Assembly: GCA_036925085.1 (NCBI GenBank)
Contig: JAUPFP010000095.1
Location: 312,501 to 376,500, forward strand
DNA from: Brachycybe producta
Taxonomy: Eukaryota; Arthropoda; Diplopoda; Playtdesmida; Andrognathidae
DNA length: 64,000 nucleotides
Direction: 5' to 3'
The notes under the pieces are model-generated. The model had not been told where the DNA came from. It made no database searches and saw only the letters and a program-made list of their open reading frames with translations. Shown here piece after piece: positions 55,998-64,000 of this stretch. The translations under genes and the position numbers were made by a program. Numbering within the stretch: the first letter of the stretch is position 1; every line of letters begins with the position of its first letter.

Positions 55998-56196
55998 ACA
56001 GGCAAGTAAGTGCTGTAAAATACTGTCGTTTGCCCCGCCCTTTTATGAGCGTCATACCAAATATCAACCAATTAGAAATGGAAAAGGGCGGGGGGTATAT
56101 GACGTCAGACCAAATAACAAACCACTTAAAGTTGTCATTCCTCATACATGTAAAAGGGCGGGGAAAACGACTATTTTACTGTGCTTACTTGCCTGT
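55998..56196. mobile_element. ACAGGC-family foldback MITE, divergent copy 8
   Basis: 199 bp, ends ACAGGCAAGTAAG and CTTACTTGCCTGT. The arm text TGTAAAATA..TCGTTT occurs in both arms only in this copy. The core has CCCGCCCTTTTATGAGCGTC and TGACGTCAGACC. Flanks TGCTAAGAC (55989-55997) and CGCTGAGAC (56197-56205), 7/9. Confidence 0.87.
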
Positions 56197-56649
56197 CGCT
56201 GAGACCATGTATAGGGGTAGGCGGAGCATTAGCCATAGGAGCTGCTAAAAGACAGCGGATCCAAGATTGACTCGGCATGTTTATCCCAGGATTTTCATGT
56301 TTCACAATGCGAGTTTTGCCCAAAGTCACGTGATTAAGTACATGTGTCATGTTGGTCCCAAGGTTTATTGCAGGTGCTCTGTCTACCCCATGGTCTTAAG
56401 ATTACACGTTCAGTGTAACTTATATAACAGCTTCATAGCCCTATGGTTTGAGGCTAGCGGCTTCTAATCGAAAGAATTTGCCTATGGTTTAATCAATGAA
56501 AGTTGAGTCACTGTGCCTAAAGTTTTTCTTTGTTCAATTTATGATGAATCAAAATATGAAAGTTATCAATTATCATTTCCATATTTCTGTTAAATTCCAA
56601 GGGAAAAAAACATTCCAATTATTTTTGATAGTTTCAGTCGAGAGAACAT

Positions 56650-57205
56650 ATACAGAGGTAACTCAACTAAGAGCTTTTCTTATGGAGCATTTCTTGCCAA
56701 AACTGAGTGTGACCAATAGATGGCGCAAACTGTACTTAGTGCTTCAGTTACAGTTGGGTGGAATGGGCCTACAAAATAAATGTGACAATTTAATCAAGAT
56801 GGCTTTCCTTCTAGCTTCAAAAAGCAGATGATTCTTCACTCACTTTTGGTGTTTTTTCTATCATGGAGTTGTTTTACCTTTATAAATTTATCTTGGTTTT
56901 AGTATTATGTAGGACGTTTCCTTTTTCTTGTGCTAAGAAAAACTAGTTAAATCAAGATAAATTATTAAAGGTAAAGTAATTCCATTTTTGAAAAAAAAAA
57001 CGCCAAAAGTGAGTGAAAATCGTCTGCTATTTGGGGCTAGAAGGAAGACATCTTGATCAAAATGTCATCCATTTATTTTGTAAGTCCATTGCACCCTATT
57101 GTAATTGAAGCACTATGTACAATTTGCGCCATCTATTGGCCACACTCAGTATTGGCACTAGGCGTTTCATATTAAAAGTGGTTACGAGTTAGTTGAGTTA
57201 GTTTT
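56650..57205. mobile_element. GAGGTAACTCAAC foldback element, full length
   Basis: About 555 bp. The left arm from GAGGTAACTCAACTAAGAGC is mirrored by a right arm ending GAGTTAGTTGAGTTAG. Both arms carry CCAATAGATGGCGCAAA, TAGTGCTTCAGTTACA and CAGATGATTCTTCACTCAC or close relatives. The centre near 56930 is AT-rich. Confidence 0.82.
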
Positions 57206-57970
57206 ATATTTATCTTGAATTAAATTCTTAACAAAAATTCATTTTATCAAGAAAAAAAAAATGAATATATTATACTTTCAAAAATTATGTCACTTTTTTT
57301 TAAACAAATATTGTTAAACTAGTTGGGTAACCCGTCATAAATGACGGCAGCAAAATTCACAGGCAATTGTGCCCAGCATTAGAATTTCTTGAGAAAAAAA
57401 AAGCGGTTCATTTATTTATATAAATTCCGACGTGCTTCAAGGTTTGTACAGCGTTAAACACATATACACAGACCTGGCTTAATATATATAATATATATAT
57501 ATAGTAGAAAATTGAACTTACATTAGTCAGATCCAAATATACAGAGAAAGTCTCTTTTCTTTTCTTTTAAAATAGCTTTGCTTTTTATGTAATACCAGTT
57601 AATGTTTAAGAACACATTCCAATTGCAAGTTAAATTCCATTGCAAAATTATATTACAGTATAAATATTTTTTATTATCTTCTAAGAAGTGCCTGGCTTGT
57701 TAAAATTATTGGGTTTTTTTAAATCGTTTTTTATTTGCGCTTCATGTTCGCATTCCTTCTAAGTTTTATTATTGAATTTAGAATTTTGCTTTCAGATTTA
57801 CAATTGTTGATTTTAGGTTATTTTAAAGTGTTGAGCGCCTCTCGAACTCTTGATTATTCTGTCGTTCAGGTGCAAAGTAAAGGTGAACTTGATTGTGTTT
57901 GAGAAACTAGAAGGGTAGCTCAATCAATTGAGAGAATTTTCATGTTGATATATTTTAAAGTAAGCTTTTT

Positions 57971-58205
57971 AGGGTGGGTGTGTGTGTGTGTGTGTGTGTA
58001 ACACATAGGGCTCACGAACGACATCCAACGCATGGATTGGCCTTGACTATGGTTCGGTCACCAGTTGGTACATCAAAGAGTGTTCGTTGGAAGGCCTTCC
58101 ATTTGGCACTAAGCGCGGTTCGGTGAATGTCGACGAGCAACCCGAACGCCAAGCATTGGCGATCAACGTTGGCTGCCGTTCGTTGGCCTAGTGTGGACGC
58201 ACCCT
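57971..58205. mobile_element. AGGGTG..CACCCT element nested in another repeat
   Basis: About 235 bp, AGGGTGGGTGTGTG and a TG run at the left, TAGTGTGGACGCACCCT at the right. It splits the 'CTAGTTTCTAAA' family element at 57818-58620: AAGCTTTTT precedes and GTAAATTTGAAAATGA follows. The interior has GAACGACATCC and CGTTCGTTGG words. Confidence 0.68.
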
Positions 58206-58284
58206 TACGTAAATTTGAAAATGACACAACTTTTCTAACAGACGATATTTTTTTAATTTTTATCTATAAACATGAAAATATACC

Positions 58285-58522
58285 TGCCTCATCGTAAGAA
58301 GAAGCTTGTGACGTCAGTTAGATTAACGAAAAATATAGGATTGTATTGTTTTGTCTGATAAAAAAAGACGCCTAATAACAAACATTTTCAACAACTTAAA
58401 ATGATTCATTGCATTATTTTCTTCTTACGGGGGTTTTTTTTTTCTCAGATAAAAGTAACAATCCTAATGGGTTTTTTTGTTAATCCCTCTGACGTCACAA
58501 GCTTCTTCTAAGGGCAATGCAA
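58285..58522. mobile_element. second nested palindromic element with TGACGTCA-type arms
   Basis: About 235 bp. GAAGAAGCTTGTGACGTCAG and TTAGATTAACGAAAAA at the left; TTAATCCCTCTGACGTCACA and AGCTTCTTCTAAG at the right. It interrupts the same host repeat as the element at 57971, so two separate insertions hit one copy. Confidence 0.7.
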
Positions 58523-58620
58523 GTATACAGTGTAGACATACCCTTCTAGTATTTAAAACACTTTCTTGTTTCTCATAATTTAACTCTTGAACGACAGAAT
58601 ACTTGTTTCATAAATCGTCT

Positions 58621-60149
58621 TAGGAAGTCAATGTACAGTAAATGAATATCAATGATGATGATCAGTTTTTGAAAAAGGACACAAATGGAAATAATTGATA
58701 CAATGTGTAAGGATCAAGGTAATAAATTTCTATTTGGGCTTTTGTAATATTGTTTTTTTTTCTGTTGTAAATTTCGTGAATTTGAATGTTTTTAATTAAG
58801 TTGAGAGAGAAAATGGAGGAGAAAAAAAATGAAAGTTTTCGTTTTTTTTTAGTTATTTGATTGAAATCTCCTCTCCTTGAGTGAGTTTCATTCCATTTGT
58901 AAATTAGTCGTTTTAGCAATACGCACATTTTGACCAAAATAGGCCCCCCCCCCTTTATATCAAATCACCATTTAAAAAACAAAAAGTGTAATATTGTAAT
59001 ATCACAAATTAATTATTATTCATCATATCAACCAACATGATTAGAATGTTTTTGTTTGTTTGTGGGGAGGGCGGGTTGTGTCGTGGGGGTGGGACGATGG
59101 AATTGTTATATTTCCTGATATGCACCTTTTCTTTTTCATTTTTCGTTATTTTTAATTAAAAATTTTAAAATGTTTAAAAAAATAATGGATAAAAAAAATG
59201 AAATATTTTAAAATATTTTTTAGAAGACAAACTGTTATAATTATATATTATTGAAAGAAAAATTCCGAATTTGGGTTAAATCAGGGCTGTGTGTGTGTGG
59301 GAGGGTTATTACGTTTTTTTTATTTTCAAATTTTGTTTTATTTTTAACATTCCTTTCAAAAAAAAATTGTCATATTTTGAGTTTTGTACATTATGTTTTT
59401 TTTTCTTTCTCTCTTGTTATGTTTACATTGAAATTGCTGAATTTTTTTTGTTCTTATGTTAATGTATTATTTTTTATTAATATTTTTTTTGTTTAGTTTA
59501 AAAAAAAATGCCTGAAAAAAATTTGCATAAGGAAAACAATTTTTGTCCTGTTTAATAATTTTTCTATCTGGACAAAAACGATTTCTAATTGATTTAAATG
59601 TTTGTAATTTGTTGTAATTGATTACTTTTGTTTTGAGCACATATTTTCGTATATTTAAAAATAAATCATACAAAATGAATAATGGATTTATTTATTTAAA
59701 TTTATGCATTAATTTTTTTTTTCTAGGGTCTCTTAGAAGTCAAAGTTCAAGAGGTTTTCTATCAACCAGTGGCACGTTTTTTTTTTTGGAAATGATGGAC
59801 CTATTGACAATCACCGGTAATTTTACAAAGTAACGCTCGTGTAGAAAGGTCCGTTCAGGTTGAATCGTAACCAAGGAATTTTCCTCCCAACACAAGCTGT
59901 TGTCAGAAATAGGCATGGGGGTGGAGGGTGACGTAGGCAATATGATGAGTGATACGTGGTTATATCACCCTGCAGCCTAATGCCGTTTCGAATATTGACA
60001 GAATTTACCAGAGCAGCCAGATCAAAAATATTTGGATATTTATCCCGGCTGACAAACTGGTAGAATTCGCTGGGGTCGTTGTTGCATTCTTAAATTTTTT
60101 TAAAAAATTTTTTCTGAAAGTGTCCTTGTACCGCTCAGGAGGTCGCTGC
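58621..60149. other. no gene recognised
   Basis: AT-rich, with T and A runs and short ORFs of low complexity. CAACCAGTGGCACG near 59763 may be a decayed transposon end. Confidence 0.45.
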
Positions 60150-60196
60150 GGACCACAAGTGGCCCGCGGGCCCCCAGTTTGAGACCACTGGACTAA
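60150..60196. mobile_element. single hAT-like terminus
   Basis: GGCCCGCGGGCCCCCAGTTT then GAGACCACTGG resembles the end of a hAT element (GGCC-rich text then 'TTTGAGACCACTGG'). The opposite end was not found in the preceding kilobase. Confidence 0.4.
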
Positions 60197-60439
60197 TGTT
60201 TTAATTTTTATAGAATTAATTATTTTTGAGAATGTTGGCTTCATCAGTAACTATTACAGTATTTTAATGCATTGAAGGATTGTTATATTGTTTTTCCCCC
60301 CTACAATATACAACTTTGACCTTTTTTTCAAGATAAAGTATTTACAATTTACGATTTTTACAATTTTCTTAATTTTTATACAAATACATTTTTATGGTAC
60401 GAAATGCGTAACAAGTTAAAACTTCAAATGCATATTCAG

Positions 60440-61330
60440 CTTTGTGACACCCTGTAGAAACAGAAGGTGAAACACTTAAGTCAAAATTCAGTCTTGACAG
60501 TAAGACACCCCTTGGTGCACAGATGTTCGGACATGGGTGGCCCGAATTCTAGAGAATTCGTGGAACCAAGTCCGATCGTTAGAAAATTGGAAATAAGTTC
60601 CAAGAATATTTCTGATTATGATTTAGTATCCCCAGCCCAGGGCAATGATTGGCCCAGTTGGTCAATCATTAAGCCCTGAGGTGACAGTTGCCACTCCCAG
60701 GAGACCGGACAAGTGAGCCTGAGACTTGAGTGTGAGGACAGTCAGAGTAGAGAGCTCAAACTAGACAGTCAGTCATGAGAGTTCAAAGAGTAAACTTAGA
60801 GTGAGAGTTTAGACACTGAGTCTGACTGATAGTAACAGAGTTTTGTAAAGAATGTTATCAAGAATGTAATAATCAAAGAGCTAGTAAAGAGACATTATTA
60901 CACATCAACCTGTGTGAGTGTTGTGTATGTGAACTGTATTGGGTTTCTGTACTCCTAAAATAGAGGAGTATCCAGCAGAAGGTACTCAGACACAGCCTGA
61001 GTCCCTCTGCCTGGAGCCTCCAGCAACTCAACAAAAAGGACTAGTTTCTTCGGCATCGTCACGCCCTATATCCAAAGATCCCTAGGAAAGATGGTCTTTT
61101 TGTGGGCCGTGCCAGGCAAGGCAAGTAAATGTCGCGCCCGGTGAACCCAACCCCCAGAGGTTCAACAGCAATAGAGGCTGGTCCGCAGCAGTCGACAACA
61201 GAGTCGACCCCGGCACCACCGATTCAGCAGAGGGAACAACGTCGTCAACGAGGACGAAGTTCCTCACGCATCGTCGGTACTGGAGCCAAAGGTACGAGAG
61301 GTGGGCCAGCCACGTCACAGCTTCATGTAT
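60440..61330 (+). other. GC-richer island, possible retroelement 5' end
   Basis: Between AT-rich flanks, 60460-61330 has clearly higher G+C and many GAGAGT/CAGTCAG words. A short frame from 61129 (MSRPVNPTPRGSTAIEAG, then Gln/Arg-rich) ends at 61335. The layout, a regulatory-looking 600 bp followed by a basic, Pro-rich start, could be an LTR plus gag start, but I find no matching second LTR, no clear primer-binding site and no reverse transcriptase. It could also be an exon of an unknown gene, with CCAAAG|GTACGAG as a donor. Confidence 0.3.
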
Positions 61331-61439
61331 TTTGAGCTTCTCAAGGGGTATAGATTCTGGTTCCGATTTTAATGACCTAGTATTTATCCCTAGTTATAGT
61401 ATTTCTCAAACTTTTCGTTGTGAAAGACCACTAGAAAAG

Positions 61440-61632
61440 ACAGGCATCGGTAGACAGCTTCAGAATTTCTTTGGCATCCGCCCTTTTATGAGCGTCAGAC
61501 CAAATATCAACCAATTAGAAATAAAAAGGGCAGGCCATGTGACATCAAACCCAGAAACAAACCAATTAAAAATTGATGACGTCGAAAAAGGGCGGAGCCA
61601 AAGAAATTCTAAAGCTGTCTACAGATGCTTGT
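61440..61632. mobile_element. ACAGGC-family foldback MITE, divergent copy 9
   Basis: 193 bp, ends ACAGGCATCGGTAGACAGCT and AGCTGTCTACAGATGCTTGT. Both arms share AGAATTTCTTTGGC before CCGCCC. Flanks CTAGAAAAG (61431-61439) and CTAGATAAG (61633-61641) are an 8/9 duplication. Confidence 0.88.
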
Positions 61633-61776
61633 CTAGATAAGTTGTCGATGCGCCTAAAAAAAGTCTACTGCGCATGCACTTGCGCAAGTAGTCTTGAGCC
61701 ATTAATAATCAGCACACTCAGGAGTCAGTTCGCCTCATACTTAGAGCACAGTGTAAACATATTTTTTTCTTTTCGT

Positions 61777-61970
61777 TCCCTTCTGTGTGGTCAGCAAGAT
61801 GCAGTCGTTTGCTCCGCCCATTTATAAGCGTCAAACCTAATATCAACCAATTAAAAATTGAAAAGGGCGGACCATGTGACGTCAAACCAAGTAACAAACC
61901 AATTAGAAGTTGCCGTTCCTCATAAAAGGGCGGTGCAAACGACTGTATCTTGCTGAGCACACTTGCCTGT
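61777..61970. mobile_element. ACAGGC-family foldback MITE, divergent copy 10 (left tip degraded)
   Basis: The right end is GCTGAGCACACTTGCCTGT. The left arm matches only from GTGTGGTCAGCAAGATGCAG inward, and its terminal ACAGGC is not recognisable. The core has CCGCCCATTTATAAGCGTC and GTGACGTCAAACC. It lies about 145 bp from copy 9 and 265 bp upstream of the RPRD1 start codon. No clear duplication. Confidence 0.8.
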
Positions 61971-62119
61971 CTTTAAAATGGCTAAAAAAAATTAATAATA
62001 AAATTTAAAAAAAAAAATTCAATCGATATGCTTCGATATTTGTGCATCTATATCGATCTACATTCAGTTAGACGATATCGATAGTGCAAATCGATAATCT
62101 TCAACAGTAGGCCTCGTTT

Positions 62120-62235
62120 TTAAAGGATGTTTTTATACGATTTCATGTTTCGGCTTCGTTATTTCTGTGGGGTTTTTTTTCGTTTTACGTGAGTCAGTTA
62201 TGCGTTTGTTTGTAAGTTAGTGCGTTGGATGAAGG
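62120..62235 (+). promoter_or_regulatory. proximal promoter/5'UTR region of RPRD1
   Basis: This is the roughly 115 bp between the transposon-derived material ending near 61970 and the RPRD1 ATG. No clear TATA box sits at a fixed distance. Just upstream (62020-62100) are several ATCGAT/TCGATA words, including TATCGATAG-like sequences that resemble DREF-type sites, in an otherwise repeat-free stretch. The promoter assignment is positional inference. Confidence 0.35.
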
Positions 62236-63449
62236 ATGGCGAGTTTTTCTGAATCTGCGTTGGAACAGAAGCTTTCTGAATTGAATAATTCTCAGCAAAG
62301 TATTCAGACTCTTTCCCTTTGGGTCATTCATCATAGAAAACACAGCAAAACTATCGTTAACGTCTGGTATAAGGAACTTCTAAAGGGTATTTTTGTAACC
62401 TTTCTCACTTTTATTGTAATAATATCAGACCAATTCATTATTAATACGTTTGTTTTTGTTTTGTTTTTATTTTCTAGCAAAACCGAGTAGAAAGTTAACT
62501 TTTATGTACTTGGCGAACGATGTGATTCAAAACAGTAAAAAGAAAGGACCGGAATATACCAAAGAGTTCTCCATGGTACTCGGAAAAGCATTTCAATACG
62601 TTGGAAAGTACGTTACATATAGACGCACAAATCCATGTGTGAATTTCTTACGATATTCTAGTTCAATTTTTGTGTCAGTCGATGATATTTGTTGCAACAA
62701 CTTTATCTACTTGGAGGGGGGAAACCGTTTAAAGAGCCTAGAGACGATTCCAGAGTTGCCAGATGGGACACTTCATAGTCGGAACAACAGGAGGAACAGA
62801 CGGAAGATTAGGTTTTGAAAAATTAAAGTTTGTTGTAAGCATAAAGAATTATTTCTTCAAATTAGTCGATTGTTCCTCCTCTTCTTCATCAATTTAGGAA
62901 ACGGTCGGAACAATCGACTTATTTGATGAAATAATTCTTTAAAAACGAGGGGAGAGGGAGGGCGTGTCCTCCAGACTCCCTGCAACAATGCCAACATATG
63001 TAATTTAACAAAACCTAATCTTCCGCCTATTCCTACTGTTGTTCCGACTAGTAAACAACATTTAAAACAACCAACGACCAATCGACGACCATTTCTGATT
63101 TATTTTGAACTTGATTTGAATTTGCAAAGTTATCTCCAGAAGCAGATAAGAAGGATTGTGACAGAGGGACAAACAGGAGTACAAATTCGCAGCATGCGAG
63201 AAATGCATTGTTTTTGACCCTCTTAAAATATAAACCACAAAAAAAAATTCTCTTTTAGAAACTTTTTTCATTTATGATTTATTTGGAGCGTCTTGTTGAC
63301 TTTTTTTTTCAGAAACGCAGATGACAGAACAGAACAAGGTTTGTCGAGGCTTCTCAATGTTTGGAAAGAAAGAGGCGTTTACAGTTCGACACAGCTGGAA
63401 AACTTTCGCAGTGGACTTCGGAAAAGGAGTATTGCCAAAGTTCAGACAG
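62236..63449 (+). CDS. RPRD1: RPRD1A/B-type RNA polymerase II CTD-interacting protein, N-terminal part
   Basis: Three exons, 62236-62386, 62478-62607 and 63313-63449, join in frame with GT-AG junctions (phases 1, 2, 1). The start AAGGATGGCG gives MASFSESALEQKLSELNNSQ, matching the conserved RPRD1 start. The whole CID fold follows: SIQTLSLWVIHHRKH, then RKLTFMYLANDVIQNS and KKGPEYTKEF, then GLSRLLNVWKERGVY. Known family role: CID proteins bind the phosphorylated heptad tail of RNA polymerase II and help recruit the CTD phosphatase RPAP2 in the nucleus. The exon 3 donor is CAG|GTGGGT at 63450; the C-terminal coiled-coil part lies beyond the window. Exon 1 alone could be misread as an 84-aa ORF running into the intron. 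RPRD1A and RPRD1B cannot be separated, and an invertebrate would probably have one gene. Confidence 0.93.
62772..63053. mobile_element. foldback element in RPRD1 intron 2
   Basis: TAGTCGGAACAACAGGAGGA and GACGGAAGATTAGGTTTTG at the left; AAAACCTAATCTTCCGCC and TACTGTTGTTCCGACTAGTA at the right. A second inner hairpin, TTAGTCGATTGTTCC / GGAACAATCGACTTA, lies between. It occupies 40% of the intron 62608-63312. Confidence 0.8.
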
Positions 63450-63503
63450 GTGGGTTTTGAACGACATTTGAGAAATCAAATTTCTAGCATTGGTTTGTGT
63501 GTT

Positions 63504-63538
<35 letters not shown>

Positions 63539-63609
63539 AAAACGTAGTGCTGATGGGCATAAAAATAGGACGCTTGCTATCCCCCCCCCTTTTTTTTTAA
63601 ATGGCACTA

Positions 63610-64000
63610 CAGGGTGTCCCTAAAGTTTCAGCATATTATGGTGAAATAGAATGTACTTAAAACAAATTTCTTAATGACATGATTATATGTATATTTTCAT
63701 TAGGGTTGGCAAACTTTTTCATACATCGATTTTTTGAATTTTTTAAAGAATATTTAAAATATATATAATTTTTTTAAAATACACTGTGAACGGAAAAAAA
63801 CGAACCTCTATAATAGATAGAAAAATGAACACTAATATTAAAAAAAAATGTTATTGAAAGCAAAACTATTTTAATTCCAATTACAATATTAACTATTTTT
63901 ATAGTTATGCGCTATACCAGTTAAAATTTGAAGGCAGAGTGACGTCATTTTTACCAAAACACCCTTTACAAAATGGCGTTTAGTGAGGAAGACCGAATAG
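63610..64000 (+). mobile_element. 5' end of a Tc1/mariner-type transposon with transposase start, cut by window end
   Basis: TA at 63608-63609 is followed by CAGGGTGTCCCTAAAGTTTC, the type of terminal repeat seen in many Tc1/mariner elements. About 360 bp later an ATG at 63973 opens MAFSEEDRI, which continues to the last base. That start resembles Tc1/mariner transposases of invertebrates, but only nine codons are visible. It lies downstream of RPRD1 exon 3, probably in intron 3. Whether the element is intact cannot be judged. Confidence 0.55.

Larger units (their letters stand above)
57818..58620. mobile_element. 'CTAGTTTCTAAA' foldback element with two insertions
   Basis: The left arm CGCCTCTCGAACTCTTGATT through GAAACTAGAAGGGTAGCTCA is continued after two inserted elements by ACAGACGATATTTTTTTAAT, then the mirror arm CCCTTCTAGTATTTAAAACA and GAACGACAGAATA. 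The host copy without insertions would be about 330 bp. Confidence 0.78.

Noticed and set aside
57331-57350. CCCGTCATAAATGACGG hairpin as a transcription terminator
   Set aside because: No gene ends nearby and intrinsic terminators are not expected in this type of genome; left as an unexplained short hairpin.
1428-61970. Palindromic elements as a CRISPR-like array
   Set aside because: Spacing is irregular over kilobases, the copies have target-site duplications, and the genome is eukaryotic.

Overview
This window is animal nuclear DNA, most likely from an invertebrate. It is AT-rich, with GT-AG introns, a few widely spaced intron-containing genes, and many short non-autonomous DNA transposons and simple repeats. 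I cannot assign a phylum from the sequence. There is no operon structure, CRISPR array, rRNA or tRNA that I can see. Coordinates of repeats without a clean target-site duplication are approximate.

Two protein-coding genes are well supported, both on the + strand. From 44.4 to 52.5 kb lies the 3' part of a large C2H2 zinc-finger transcription factor of the RREB1/hindsight family: four recognisable coding exons, the last 5.36 kb long, 16 fingers, and CtBP-type PxDLS motifs. Its start codon is not identified. From 62.2 kb to the window end lies the 5' part of an RPRD1-type CTD-interacting protein: three exons encoding the whole CID domain, with the gene running off the window. A third fragment begins at the very end. 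At 63610 a Tc1/mariner-type terminal repeat opens, and at 63973 an ATG starts what looks like a transposase frame; only 28 nt of it are visible.

The rest (1-44 kb, 53-62 kb and the introns) is filled with foldback or MITE-like elements. I recognise about a dozen families by matched inverted termini, several with readable target-site duplications. These include an ACAGGC family (ten copies, 9-bp duplications, arms that differ between copies but match within a copy), a TGTTAC family (TA), a TACC/GGTA family (TWA), a large family built around the phrase 'CTAGTTTCTAAA', pogo-like elements, a hAT element with a perfect 8-bp duplication, and a 731-bp element with 34-bp inverted ends that carries a THAP-like first exon. 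A roughly 800-bp minisatellite at 31.07-31.86 kb is almost strictly alternating purine-pyrimidine.

Two regulatory-looking patterns cross the repeat landscape. Seven near-perfect 14-bp RFX X-box palindromes are spread over 8.6-43.9 kb, upstream of the recognisable RREB1 exons. Seven exact copies of a CTCF-like 9-mer are found, most of them in symmetric positions in foldback arms. Both are motif observations, not demonstrated functions.
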